From Pseudomonas sp. H1h (GTDB taxonomy: Bacteria; Pseudomonadota; Gammaproteobacteria; Pseudomonadales; Pseudomonadaceae): 64,000 nt of DNA. Below the pieces are notes generated by a model. That model did no database searches, was not told the origin of the DNA, and saw only the letters and a list, made by a program, of their open reading frames with translations. The first letter of the stretch is position 1. Each line of letters opens with the position of its first letter. The stretch lies in assembly GCF_000633255.1 (NCBI RefSeq), contig NZ_AYMJ01000005.1, positions 180,484-244,483 of the forward strand, written 5' to 3'. This document shows, piece by piece, positions 9,947 to 18,541 of the stretch. The translations under genes were made by a program, and so were the position numbers.

Positions 9947-10758
9947 ACAGCGCCCTGTACAGCGGCTGGATCGGCCACCGACGCTTTGCGCCCAGACGCC
10001 ATGAGTTCCGTTACCGGATCGGTCTGCTGTACCTCGATCTGGCCGAACAGGACGCGGTGTTCGAGCTCTCGGCACTTGCCAATCGCAGCCGTTTTGCAGC
10101 GTTTTCGTTCCGGGAAACCGACTACCTGAAAACCTTCACCGGCAGCGGCATGCGCCTGATCGATGCGGTACGCCAGCAGGTCGGCGCCGCCCTCGGCCAT
10201 GAACCACAAGGATCGGTCTGCCTGCTGACCCAACCACGCAGTTGGGGCCTGGCGTTCAACCCGGTGAGTTTCTTTTATTGCCACGAGGCCGATGGCCAAC
10301 TGGCAGCGATTCTCTGTGAAGTGACCAACACGCCGTGGCGCGAGCGTTATCACTACGTGCTGCCGGCCCGTACTCCGGTCGATCTGCAGGACTTTCACCA
10401 GCACTTCGCCGTGGCCAAGGCCTTTCATGTCTCGCCGTTCCTGCCGCGTGATCTTGAGTACCGCATGAGTTTCAGCCCGGCAGCGCAAACCTTGGGTGTG
10501 CACATGGCCGACTGGCAGGGCGAACAGAAACTGTTCGACGCCACGCTGAACTTGCAGCGCGAGCCCCTCGACCGCCGCAGCCTGCACCGCTACTTGTGGC
10601 GCTTTCCGTGGATGACCGCGAAAACCTGCCTGGCGATTTATTGGCAAGCCCTGCGCCTGCTGCTCAAGCGTGCCCCGATTTTTGCTCATCAGGCTGCCGA
10701 CGGCAGCTTTCAGATCGCCACTGCGCCTCCCAAGGAGCAACGCCATGAAATCCTCTAG
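9943..10758 (+). CDS. DUF1365 domain protein
   Basis: A 271-residue protein of the DUF1365 (COG3496) family. It shows the opening YSGWIGHRRFAPRRHEFRYR, the central NPVSFFYCHEADG and CEVTNTPWRERYHY, and FHVSPFLPRDLEYR. These conserved His, Arg and Tyr residues define the family, whose biochemical activity is not established. It nearly always lies between a COG2907 flavoprotein and a cyclopropane-fatty-acid-like methyltransferase, as here, and is linked to making methylated or furan fatty acids. It overlaps the previous gene by 4 bp and runs 14 bp past the start of the next one. Confidence 0.87.
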   Translation: MNSALYSGWIGHRRFAPRRHEFRYRIGLLYLDLAEQDAVFELSALANRSRFAAFSFRETDYLKTFTGSGMRLIDAVRQQVGAALGHEPQGSVCLLTQPRSWGLAFNPVSFFYCHEADGQLAAILCEVTNTPWRERYHYVLPARTPVDLQDFHQHFAVAKAFHVSPFLPRDLEYRMSFSPAAQTLGVHMADWQGEQKLFDATLNLQREPLDRRSLHRYLWRFPWMTAKTCLAIYWQALRLLLKRAPIFAHQAADGSFQIATAPPKEQRHEIL

Positions 10759-12010
10759 CCTGTCAGTCAGTCGCCTCAATACCAACGGTTTGACCGGCTC
10801 GCTGCTGCGTCGCGGTGTGTTGCGCCAGTTGGGCCAGCTCAAACACGGCCAATTGCTGCTGATCGAGGACGGTGAGCAAACACTGTTCGGCACCCCGGGC
10901 AGTGCGTTGCTGGGCGAAATCCACATACAGGACCCGGCCGCCTGGGGCATGGTCGCCAGCAACGGTTCGATCGGTGCAGGCGAGGCGTTTATTCATGGCT
11001 ATTGGAGTTCGCCTGACCTGACCGCCGTGGTGCGAGTGTTCGTCAGCAATCTTGACGTGCTGGACGCGATGGAGGGTGGACTGGCCCGCCTCGGTCGCCC
11101 CTTCGTGCAAGGCCTGCACTGGCTCAACCGCAACACGCGCAAGGGTTCGCAGAAAAACATCGCCGCGCACTACGATCTGGGCAACGATCTGTTCGAGCAG
11201 TTTCTCGACCCGACCATGATGTATTCGGCAGCGCAGTTCCTCACCCCCGAGGACAGTCTGGAACAGGCCCAACTGAACAAGCTGGAACGGATCTGCCAGA
11301 AACTCGCGCTCAAGCCCACCGACCACTTGCTGGAGATCGGCACAGGTTGGGGCAGCATGGCGCTCTACGCCGCGCAGCATTACGGTTGCCATGTCACCAC
11401 CACGACACTGTCGAAAGAGCAGTACGCGTTTACCGCCCAGCGTATCGAGGCACTGGGATTACAGGATCGGGTAACGCTGCTGCTCAAGGACTACCGCGAC
11501 CTCACCGGCGAATACGACAAACTGGTGTCGATCGAAATGATCGAAGCGGTCGGCCACCGCTTCCTGCCGACCTACTTCAAGCAATGCGCGCACCTGCTCA
11601 AGAGCAACGGCCTGATGCTGTTGCAGGCGATCACCATCCGCGAGCAGCGCTATGAACAGGCCCGGCGCGGTGTCGACTTCATCCAGCGCTACATCTTCCC
11701 CGGCGGCGCCCTGCCCTGTGTGCAGAAGATGCTCGAGATCGTCAGCCGCGACACCGACATGAACCTGCTGCACATGGAAGACTTCGGCCTGCATTACGCC
11801 CGCACCCTGCGCCTGTGGCACGAGAACTTTCGCCGCGCCCATGGGCGGTTGAGCGAGCTGGGCTACGACGATTACTTCCTCAGGCTCTGGGAGTTTTATC
11901 TGTGTTACTGCGAGGGCGGATTCCTGGAACGCACCATCGGCACGGCGCAACTGCTTCTGGCTAAACCTGCGGCGATGCCGGCGCCACTGCTCGGGCGCTT
12001 CGATGCTTGA
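10745..12010 (+). CDS. Cyclopropane/furan-fatty-acid-type SAM methyltransferase
   Basis: A 421-residue S-adenosylmethionine-dependent methyltransferase of the Cfa (COG2230) family, acting on unsaturated acyl chains of membrane phospholipids. Visible elements are AHYDLGNDLFEQFLDPTMMY, the SAM-binding LEIGTGWGSMALYAA, the bicarbonate/active-site region SIEMIEAVGHRFLPTYF, YIFPGGALP, and a C-terminal FYLCYCEGGF with the conserved Cys. The preceding flavoprotein and DUF1365 genes point to a UfaM-like role in furan fatty acid synthesis rather than housekeeping Cfa; this is inferred from context. The start at 10745 follows CAAGGAG. Furan lipids quench singlet oxygen, which fits the light-linked control. 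Confidence 0.88.
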   Translation: MKSSSLSVSRLNTNGLTGSLLRRGVLRQLGQLKHGQLLLIEDGEQTLFGTPGSALLGEIHIQDPAAWGMVASNGSIGAGEAFIHGYWSSPDLTAVVRVFVSNLDVLDAMEGGLARLGRPFVQGLHWLNRNTRKGSQKNIAAHYDLGNDLFEQFLDPTMMYSAAQFLTPEDSLEQAQLNKLERICQKLALKPTDHLLEIGTGWGSMALYAAQHYGCHVTTTTLSKEQYAFTAQRIEALGLQDRVTLLLKDYRDLTGEYDKLVSIEMIEAVGHRFLPTYFKQCAHLLKSNGLMLLQAITIREQRYEQARRGVDFIQRYIFPGGALPCVQKMLEIVSRDTDMNLLHMEDFGLHYARTLRLWHENFRRAHGRLSELGYDDYFLRLWEFYLCYCEGGFLERTIGTAQLLLAKPAAMPAPLLGRFDA

Positions 12011-12494
12011 GCGGCTATGCAACGCAGCGCTGTTCCAGATCGGTTGGCTGGCCTGCGTGCTCGGCGGCAATAGCCTGTGGTTGCTGCTGGCCCTGGCGGT
12101 GTTGGTGATCCATCTGGGCTGGATCAGCAGTTGGGCGGCGGAAGGTCGCCTGATCCTCAGCGTGGTGATTGTCGGCACCGCGGTGGACAGCGTATTGCGC
12201 GCAGCGGGGGTGTTCGATTTTCAGGATCCGGCACCGCTGATTCCGCTGTGGCTGATGCTGCTCTGGGCCTTGCTCGCCACCACGTTGCGCCACTGCCTGC
12301 AATGGAGCGCCCGGCCATGGTGGCTGGCCAGCGTACTCGGCGCAGTGGGTGGCGCCGTGTCCTATTACGGCGGCGGACATTTGGCCGGGGTGCAATTTCC
12401 CTATGGTGAACTGCCGACCCTGATCGGCATCGCTCTGCTGTGGTCACTGCTGTTTCCGTTGCTGCATGCCATGGCGCGACGTCTGAGCCATTGA
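12003..12494 (+). CDS. DUF2878 membrane protein
   Basis: A 163-residue integral membrane protein with four or five hydrophobic helices (for example WLLLALAVLVIHLGWI, ILSVVIVGTAVDSVL, PLWLMLLWALLATTL and LIGIALLWSLLFPLL). It includes GGHLAGVQFPYG, typical of DUF2878. The function is unknown. It overlaps the end of the methyltransferase gene by 8 bp and ends the coupled run. Its place suggests an accessory role in membrane lipid modification. No promoter is visible in front. Confidence 0.8.
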   Translation: MLERLCNAALFQIGWLACVLGGNSLWLLLALAVLVIHLGWISSWAAEGRLILSVVIVGTAVDSVLRAAGVFDFQDPAPLIPLWLMLLWALLATTLRHCLQWSARPWWLASVLGAVGGAVSYYGGGHLAGVQFPYGELPTLIGIALLWSLLFPLLHAMARRLSH

Positions 12495-12561
12495 GCCCGA
12501 TCCATTGAGCGTCTGTCAGGCCTTTCACACAGTCACCGGCCACTGCCTTACACTGCCGACC

Positions 12562-12867
12562 ATGAAAACCATTCCCCATCGGCAAATTGCCGAACCAGCG
12601 GTCACGTGTTCGACCTGCGCAGCCTGTTGCTGTCAGCTCGAAGTGATGTTGATTACCGACACCGGCGTGCCTGAGCGCTTTATCGATACCGATGAGTGGG
12701 GCGGTGAGGTGATGTTGCGTCTGGACGACGGCTGGTGCGCCGCGCTGGATCGCGACAGCATGATGTGCACGATCTACGAGAAACGCCCGCTGATCTGCCG
12801 CGAGTTCGAGATGGGTGCGCCGGAATGCATTGAGGAACGCAAAGGCATTGCCACGGCCTACCGCTGA
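12562..12867 (+). CDS. YkgJ family cysteine-cluster protein
   Basis: A 101-residue cytosolic protein with a dense Cys motif CSTCAACCCQLEV, a second pair in GWCAALDRDSMMCTIYEKRP and LICREFEMGAPEC, the pattern of the YkgJ (UPF0153, CxxCxxCC) family. These proteins are thought to bind zinc or iron-sulfur; the role is unknown. The ATG at 12562 was chosen because it gives the family N-terminus; an in-frame ATG/GTG upstream lacks conservation. The ribosome site is weak (CTGCCGACC). It lies 67 bp downstream of DUF2878 and may be expressed from the same transcript. Confidence 0.8.
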   Translation: MKTIPHRQIAEPAVTCSTCAACCCQLEVMLITDTGVPERFIDTDEWGGEVMLRLDDGWCAALDRDSMMCTIYEKRPLICREFEMGAPECIEERKGIATAYR

Positions 12868-12891
12868 TCCCGAAGACACCCCAAAACCAAA

Positions 12892-12981
12892 TGTGGGAGC
12901 GGGCTTGCTCGCGAAAGCCGTGGGTCAATCAACTCACCTGTCGACTGATACACCGCATTCGCGAGCAAGCCCGCTCCCACA
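12892..12981. repeat. REP doublet (REPIN)
   Basis: TGTGGGAGCGGGCTTGCTCG on the left and the complementary CGAGCAAGCCCGCTCCCACA on the right, with about 45 bp between. It lies between convergent ykgJ-like and pagL genes. Confidence 0.88.
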
Positions 12982-12998
12982 GGGTTATCTGCAAGCCG

Positions 12999-13517
12999 TT
13001 ACAGCGGCATCGAATAATGCAGCGAGTAACTTTCCACACCGTCGTTGTTGCTGTTCAGACCGGCGTTGGAATAGTGAGTCGCGCGAATCCCCACTTCATG
13101 CCCGCCGTTGAAACGCAAACCGAAACCGAGGCGGTCTTCGAACTGGAAGGCCTGGCCGATATTGTTGTCTTCGTAGCGCGTATCGGAGAACAGTGCCACA
13201 CCAATCCCCGCTTCCACATACGGTTTGACCGACTGACCGGCAAACTCGTAAACGAACACCGGCGAGAACGACAGGCTGTTGTTGCTGGAGGTCTTGTCAC
13301 CTTCCCAGTAAGTGTAAGCGCCGCTCCAGTAGCCGGTCAGACGCCCGACGTCGCTTTGCAGCCAGCTCTTGTCCCAATCGAAATTCATCCCCAGGCGATA
13401 AGTCATCGTCGAATCGCTGGTCGCCCCCACTGCAAACTCAACGTTTGCCGCTTGTGCAGTAAAACTTTGCCCCATCAGTGCAGCCGCAATCGCGGCCAAG
13501 CAGAATAGTCGCTTCAC
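12999..13517 (-). CDS. pagL: Lipid A 3-O-deacylase
   Basis: A 172-residue outer-membrane beta-barrel enzyme that removes the 3-O acyl chain of lipid A. A signal peptide is evident (MKRLFCLAAIAAALMG..., predicted cut after AQA at about residue 23). The rest alternates polar and nonpolar residues as barrel strands do. The catalytic residues known from P. aeruginosa PagL are present in HYSNAGL and VESYSL: His148, Ser150 and Glu162 of this precursor. The C-terminal aromatic motif is near the end. It stands alone between the REPIN and murI, with a 112-bp leader containing AT-rich sequence. Confidence 0.9.
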   Translation of the reverse strand: MKRLFCLAAIAAALMGQSFTAQAANVEFAVGATSDSTMTYRLGMNFDWDKSWLQSDVGRLTGYWSGAYTYWEGDKTSSNNSLSFSPVFVYEFAGQSVKPYVEAGIGVALFSDTRYEDNNIGQAFQFEDRLGFGLRFNGGHEVGIRATHYSNAGLNSNNDGVESYSLHYSMPL

Positions 13518-13629
13518 GTTGAAACTTCCTTTTCCGGAACGATCGTTTGGTTTTCTAGGTAACTCAGCCGTATAGAAATCGGCGCTTGATCAGAAGTTCA
13601 GCTGACTTTTTAGATATTTCACACTTTTT

Positions 13630-14421
13630 TTACAAGGTGAATTTTTCAACGACGCCGGCGACTTGGCCCAGCAGGGGCAGGGTCTTGCGAAAGGACTCGG
13701 GATCGGCACTGGTCCAGAATCTGACCGGGCGGTTCGGCCCCTCGGCGAGCAACTCGCGCTCGGCCAGCAACCGTTGCAGCTGCCGTGCTACGGCCGCGCC
13801 AGTGTCGATCAGGCTGATGCTCTCGGGGATCATCGTCTTGAGCATCGGCTTGAGAAAGGGATAGTGGGTGCAGCCCAGAATGATAGTGTCGCAACCATTG
13901 GCCAGCAGCGGATCGACATAGTGCTTGAGCAATGCGCGCAACTCGCTGCTGTGCAGATCGCCGCTTTCAATCAGCTCGACCAGCCCTGGGCACGGCTGGG
14001 TGACGACCCGAACATCCGTGGCAAAACGGTCGAGCAACGCGGCGAACTTGGCGCTCTGCAACGTGCCGGTGGTGGCGAGTACGCCGACCACACCGCTACG
14101 GGTCGCGGCGGCGGCAGGTTTGACCGCCGGCTCCATGCCGACGATCGGCCATTGGGGAAAGTCCCGGCGCAAATCGGCAACCGCGGCCACCGTGGCAGTA
14201 TTGCAGGCGATCACCAGGGCCTTGGCGCCCTGCTCGCGGAAAAATCCGGCCATCACGTTGCAGCGCTGGCGAATGAATTCCGGGGTCTTCTCGCCGTAGG
14301 GAATGTGTCCGCAATCGGCGAAATACAGCAGTGACTCCTGAGGCAGCAAGCGCTGGATCTCGGCCAATACCGACAAGCCGCCGACACCGGAGTCGAACAC
14401 CGCGATCGGTGCTTCACGCAT
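13630..14421 (-). CDS. murI: Glutamate racemase
   Basis: Interconverts L- and D-glutamate to supply D-Glu for peptidoglycan; cofactor-independent and cytosolic. The 263-residue length is normal. It begins [17 protein letters not shown]. The two catalytic cysteines lie in [14 protein letters not shown] (about residue 74) and [14 protein letters not shown] (about 185), with [10 protein letters not shown] as the substrate loop. The start at 14421 overlaps the moeB-like stop by 8 bp; longer in-frame starts fall inside the upstream gene. It is the last gene of the hemA-prfA-prmC-moeB-murI run. Confidence 0.95.
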   Translation of the reverse strand: MREAPIAVFDSGVGGLSVLAEIQRLLPQESLLYFADCGHIPYGEKTPEFIRQRCNVMAGFFREQGAKALVIACNTATVAAVADLRRDFPQWPIVGMEPAVKPAAAATRSGVVGVLATTGTLQSAKFAALLDRFATDVRVVTQPCPGLVELIESGDLHSSELRALLKHYVDPLLANGCDTIILGCTHYPFLKPMLKTMIPESISLIDTGAAVARQLQRLLAERELLAEGPNRPVRFWTSADPESFRKTLPLLGQVAGVVEKFTL

Positions 14422-15169
14422 GCTGCGAACCACAGACGCTGCAACCCGGGTCGCGCTTGACGCGCAGCTCTCGGAAGCGTGAACCCAGTGCGTCAATCAG
14501 CAGCAAACGGCCCACCAGTGGCTCGCCAAAACCGACCAGCACCTTCAACGCTTCGAGCGCTTGCAGACTGCCGACCAGCCCCACCAGCGGCCCGACCACA
14601 CCGGCCTCGCTGCAAGTCAGCTCGGCCTCGCTGCCGTGCCCGTACAGGCAGTGGTAGCACGGACTTTCCGGGCGGCGCGGGTCGAACACCGACAACTGCC
14701 CTTCAAGACGAATCGCCGCGCCGCTGACCAGCGGTTTGCGCGCCGCTACGCAGGCGGCATTGACCGCTTCGCGCGTGGAAAAGTTATCGGAGCAATCGAG
14801 CACCAGGTCCACCGCAGCCACGGCAGCGGCAAGCGAGTCTTCGTCCAGCGCCTGACGATGGGCAACCAGTTGAATCTCGGGATTGATCGCGCCCAGGCGC
14901 TTGAGCGCCGAGTCGACCTTGCTCATGCCGACGCTGTCGGTGTCATGGATGATCTGGCGTTGCAGGTTGGTCAGGTCGACCGTGTCAAAATCCGCCAGAT
15001 GCAGCTCACCGATACCGGCCGCCGCCAGATACAGCGCGACTGGCGCGCCGAGACCGCCGAGACCGACGATCAGCACACGGCTGTCCTTGAGCTTCAGTTG
15101 CCCATCGATATCGATGTGTTGCAGCAGAATCTGCCGGCTGTAGCGCAGCAACTCCTGATCATTCAGCAC
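14414..15169 (-). CDS. moeB: Adenylyltransferase of the MoeB/ThiF/HesA family
   Basis: An E1-like enzyme that adenylates the C-terminal glycine of a sulfur-carrier protein (MoaD or ThiS). The 251-residue protein has the ATP-binding Rossmann motif [18 protein letters not shown] near residue 35, [13 protein letters not shown], the catalytic region DCSDNFSTR, and structural zinc cysteines CYHCLYG and CSVCGSQHA. The segment [13 protein letters not shown] is typical. There is no C-terminal rhodanese domain. It overlaps both neighbours by 7-8 bp. Whether it serves molybdopterin or thiamine cannot be told from sequence; moeB is the usual name at this locus. Confidence 0.9.
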   Translation of the reverse strand: MLNDQELLRYSRQILLQHIDIDGQLKLKDSRVLIVGLGGLGAPVALYLAAAGIGELHLADFDTVDLTNLQRQIIHDTDSVGMSKVDSALKRLGAINPEIQLVAHRQALDEDSLAAAVAAVDLVLDCSDNFSTREAVNAACVAARKPLVSGAAIRLEGQLSVFDPRRPESPCYHCLYGHGSEAELTCSEAGVVGPLVGLVGSLQALEALKVLVGFGEPLVGRLLLIDALGSRFRELRVKRDPGCSVCGSQHA

Positions 15170-15993
15170 GGCAGGCGCCCCAAGCTGATCCGTTGATGGC
15201 CGCCCAGATCGGTGCGGCTGTGGACTTCTTCGAAACCGCTGGTCAGCAACAGATCACGCACGGCCTCGGCTTGATCATAGCCGTGTTCGAGCATCAGCCA
15301 GCCACCAGCCTCCAGATGGCCCGGGGCCTGGGCGACGATCAGGCGCAGATCGTCGAGCCCGTCAATACCGGCCACCAGCGCACTGGCTGGCTCGAAACGC
15401 ACGTCGCCCTCGACCAGATGCGGGTCGGCGGCGGCGATGTACGGCGGATTGCTGATGATCAGGTTGAATCGCTGGCTTTCGAGGGCGCTGAACCAGTGGC
15501 TGCTCAGCACCGTGGCGTTGTTCAGGTTCAGGCGCTGACGATTGCGTTCGGCCAGGGCCACGGCTTCCAGCACGCGATCCACCGCCGTGACCTTCCACGC
15601 CGGACGTTCGCTGGCCAGGGCCAGGGCAATCGCGCCGCTACCGGTGCCCAGATCGAGAACTTTCGCCGGCGTTGCCGGCAGCAATTCCAGCGCGGCCTCT
15701 ACCAGCAATTCGGTGTCCGGACGCGGGATCAGCGTGTGCGGCGCCACTTCCAGATCCAGCTTCCAGAAACCCTGCTGACCAAGAATGTAGGCCACCGGCT
15801 CACCGCCACGGCGTCGTTGCAGGTACTCGGCAAAAAGCAGCGCCGCTTCGCTCGGCACGATGCGCTCGGGCCAGGTGTGCAGAAAGCTGCGCGGTTTGCC
15901 CAGTGCCGCCGCGAGGAGCAATTCGGCATCCAGACGCGCCGTGGGCGAGTCCGGCAGTTCGGCGGCGCGCAACAGACTGGCAATGATGGTCAT
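15163..15993 (-). CDS. prmC: Peptide chain release factor N5-glutamine methyltransferase
   Basis: Methylates the Gln of the GGQ motif of release factors RF1 and RF2 using SAM. The 276-residue protein has an N-terminal helical domain followed by TLIPRPDTELLVEAAL, the SAM motif VLDLGTGSGAIALALA, and the catalytic NPPY in IISNPPYIAA. It sits directly downstream of its substrate gene prfA with no gap between the prfA stop (15994) and its ATG (15993), a conserved arrangement. It overlaps the moeB-like gene by 7 bp. Confidence 0.96.
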   Translation of the reverse strand: MTIIASLLRAAELPDSPTARLDAELLLAAALGKPRSFLHTWPERIVPSEAALLFAEYLQRRRGGEPVAYILGQQGFWKLDLEVAPHTLIPRPDTELLVEAALELLPATPAKVLDLGTGSGAIALALASERPAWKVTAVDRVLEAVALAERNRQRLNLNNATVLSSHWFSALESQRFNLIISNPPYIAAADPHLVEGDVRFEPASALVAGIDGLDDLRLIVAQAPGHLEAGGWLMLEHGYDQAEAVRDLLLTSGFEEVHSRTDLGGHQRISLGRLPC

Positions 15994-17076
15994 TTATTCA
16001 CCTATCGCTGCGAGTTGGTCAGCCTGGTATTCGGCCAGCAAAGGCTCGATCACCGCTTCAACGCCACCGGCGAGAATTTCATCGAGGGAGTACAGGGTCA
16101 GGTTGACACGATGGTCAGTGACCCGGCCCTGGGCAAAGTTGTACGTGCGGATACGCTCGGAACGGTCGCCCGAACCCACCAGCAATTTACGCTCGCTGGC
16201 GATGGCATTGGCCGCCGCTGCGGTTTGCTGATCGTTGAGTTTGGCCGACAACCAAGCCATCGCCCGCGCACGGTTCTTGTGCTGGGAACGCTCTTCCTGA
16301 CACTCGACGACGGTACCGGTCGGTATGTGCGTGATACGGATCGCCGAGTCGGTGGTGTTGACGTGCTGACCACCGGCCCCGGAGGAGCGGAACGTGTCGA
16401 CGCGCAGATCCGCCGGGTTGATCTCGATGGCTTCGCGCTCGTCCGGCTCGGGCAACACGGCGACGGTGCAGGCCGAGGTGTGGATGCGGCCCTGAGATTC
16501 GGTGGCGGGTACACGCTGTACGCGGTGCGCGCCGGATTCGAATTTCAGCTTGCCGTAAACGTTGTCGCCTTCAATGCGGGCGATGACTTCTTTATAGCCA
16601 CCGTGTTCACCTTCGTTTTCCGAAAGGATCTCCACACGCCAGCCACGTCGTTCGGCGTAACGCGAGTACATGCGGAACAGGTCGCCGGAGAAGATCGCCG
16701 CCTCGTCGCCACCGGTGCCGGCGCGAATTTCGAGAAAGACGTTACGACCGTCATTGGGATCCTTGGGCAGTAACATGCGCTGCAGATCGGCTTCCAGCGT
16801 CACCAGCAATTCTTTGGCTTCGCGGACTTCTTCCACGGCCATTTCACGCATGTCCGGGTCGCTGTCCTTGAGCAGCGCCTGCGCGCCTTCAAGATCGCCT
16901 TGTACGCCGAGCAGCTTTTTATAGCCTTGCACGACCGGCTCGAGTTCGGCGTATTCCTTGGAATAGGCGCGGAATTTGGCTTGATCGGAAATGACTTCGG
17001 CGTCGCCAAGCAGCGCGGTCAGTTCCTCGAAACGGTCCTGGAGGATGTCCAGCTTATTGAGCAGTGACGCTTTCAT
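15994..17076 (-). CDS. prfA: Peptide chain release factor 1
   Basis: Recognises UAG and UAA stop codons and triggers peptide release. The 360-residue length is standard. The codon-recognition PAT tripeptide lies in [10 protein letters not shown] and the catalytic GGQ in [15 protein letters not shown]. The helical N-terminus begins [19 protein letters not shown]. It overlaps the hemA stop by 4 bp (ATGA on the minus strand) and precedes prmC, so it belongs to the conserved hemA-prfA-prmC operon. Confidence 0.98.
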   Translation of the reverse strand: MKASLLNKLDILQDRFEELTALLGDAEVISDQAKFRAYSKEYAELEPVVQGYKKLLGVQGDLEGAQALLKDSDPDMREMAVEEVREAKELLVTLEADLQRMLLPKDPNDGRNVFLEIRAGTGGDEAAIFSGDLFRMYSRYAERRGWRVEILSENEGEHGGYKEVIARIEGDNVYGKLKFESGAHRVQRVPATESQGRIHTSACTVAVLPEPDEREAIEINPADLRVDTFRSSGAGGQHVNTTDSAIRITHIPTGTVVECQEERSQHKNRARAMAWLSAKLNDQQTAAAANAIASERKLLVGSGDRSERIRTYNFAQGRVTDHRVNLTLYSLDEILAGGVEAVIEPLLAEYQADQLAAIGE

Positions 17077-18359
17077 TGCGGTTTTTTATCCGAAAAACTA
17101 TCCGGTGAGCCCTCGAGGGCAAAGAGTTCCTGGGCCATGGCCAGCGCATCAAGGCGGCCTTCGGCAGAAAGCTTTTTCAGTTGCACGCTAGGCGCATGCA
17201 GCAGTTTATTGGTCAGGCCACGGGCCAGTTGCCCGAGCACCTCTTCGGCGTTGCCGCCGTTGGCCAGCAGACGCAGGGCTTTTTGCAGCTCTTCGTCGCG
17301 CAGGCGTTCGCTCTGTTGGCGATAGGCCTTGAGCACATCGACCGCCGCCAGCTCGCGCAGGCGCACCATGAAGTCGTCGGCACCCACCGAAACCATCTCT
17401 TCCGCCGCCTGGGCTGCGCCCTGCCGGCTCTTGAGGTTTTCGGCGACCACTTCGTGCAGATCGTCGACGCTATAAAGGTAAACGTCGTCCAGTTCGCCGA
17501 CTTCCGGCTCGATGTCCCGGGGCACGGCGATGTCGACCATGAAGATCGGCTTGTGCTTGCGCTGCTTCAGCGCGCTTTCGACCGCGCCCTTGCCGAGGAT
17601 CGGTAATTGGCTGGCGGTCGAGCTGATCACGATATCGCTGCGCACCAGTTCCGCCGGGATGTCCGAGAGCAGCACCGCATGCGCGCCGAACTGCTCGGCC
17701 AGCAGGCTGGCGCGCTCCAGCGTACGGTTGGCAACCACGATGCGCTTGACCCCAAGCTCATGCAAATGGCGGGCGACCAGGGTGATGGTCTCGCCGGCGC
17801 CGATCAACAGGGCCTGACTGCGTTGCAGGTCGCTGAAAATCTGTTTGGCCAGGCTGACGGCGGCAAACGCCACGGACACCGGGTTTTCGCCGATGGCGGT
17901 GTCGGTGCGCACCTGCTTGGCGGCATTGAACGTCGCTTGAAACAGGCGCCCCAACAGCGGGCCGATGGTGCCGGCCTCGCGGGCCACAGCGTAGGCCGAT
18001 TTCATCTGGCCGAGAATCTGCGGTTCGCCCAATACCAGCGAATCGAGCCCGGAGGCGACACGCATCATGTGACGAACTGCCGCATCATCTTCATGCACAT
18101 AAGCACTCGCACGCAGCTCATCGAGGCTTAAATGGTGATAATCGGCCAGCCAGCGCAGCACGGTATCCGCCGACAGCTGATCCTGTTCTATATAAAGCTC
18201 ACTGCGATTGCAGGTGGAAAGGATCGCAGCTTCGCGGCTGTCGGTCAGTCGGCAGAGCTGCTGCAAGGCTTCCACCAGCTGCTCAGGGGTAAAGGCCACG
18301 CGCTCGCGGACGTCTACTGAAGCAGTCTTGTGGTTAATACCGAGTGCAAGGAAGGCCAT
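17073..18359 (-). CDS. hemA: Glutamyl-tRNA reductase
   Basis: Reduces glutamyl-tRNA(Glu) to glutamate-1-semialdehyde with NADPH, the first committed step of tetrapyrrole synthesis. The 428-residue protein has the catalytic Cys in [15 protein letters not shown] (about residue 50), the signature [19 protein letters not shown], an NADPH-binding segment [17 protein letters not shown], and a C-terminal dimerisation domain. It heads the minus-strand operon and is divergent from the TPR lipoprotein gene across a 182-bp promoter region. Confidence 0.97.
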   Translation of the reverse strand: MAFLALGINHKTASVDVRERVAFTPEQLVEALQQLCRLTDSREAAILSTCNRSELYIEQDQLSADTVLRWLADYHHLSLDELRASAYVHEDDAAVRHMMRVASGLDSLVLGEPQILGQMKSAYAVAREAGTIGPLLGRLFQATFNAAKQVRTDTAIGENPVSVAFAAVSLAKQIFSDLQRSQALLIGAGETITLVARHLHELGVKRIVVANRTLERASLLAEQFGAHAVLLSDIPAELVRSDIVISSTASQLPILGKGAVESALKQRKHKPIFMVDIAVPRDIEPEVGELDDVYLYSVDDLHEVVAENLKSRQGAAQAAEEMVSVGADDFMVRLRELAAVDVLKAYRQQSERLRDEELQKALRLLANGGNAEEVLGQLARGLTNKLLHAPSVQLKKLSAEGRLDALAMAQELFALEGSPDSFSDKKPQ

Positions 18360-18453
18360 TCAAGGTCGCTGATGGTGACGTGAAGCCGGCAATTGTCCTA
18401 CTTCGTCAGATCCAGAACAACTACCGCTGACTATTGTCCCAATCGTTGGTGCC

Positions 18454-18459
18454 TATAAT
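18454..18459 (+). promoter_or_regulatory. Candidate -10 element for the TPR-lolB-ispE operon
   Basis: A perfect TATAAT lies 83 bp before the start of the TPR lipoprotein gene in the hemA divergent region. The -35 is unclear: CTATTG (18431-18436) has 17-bp spacing, while the better TTGTCC (18434-18439) gives only 14 bp. Confidence 0.45.
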
Positions 18460-18541
18460 GGCCACAACTGAGACTCGGTTATGTTTGACCGAAGGCTTGT
18501 GTCATGATGATCCGACCGCAGGTTAGTCGTCCTCTTCCTAT

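Noticed and set aside
15193..16773. A 526-codon open frame on the plus strand
   Set aside because: Antisense to prmC and prfA, which are unmistakable; no conserved segment.
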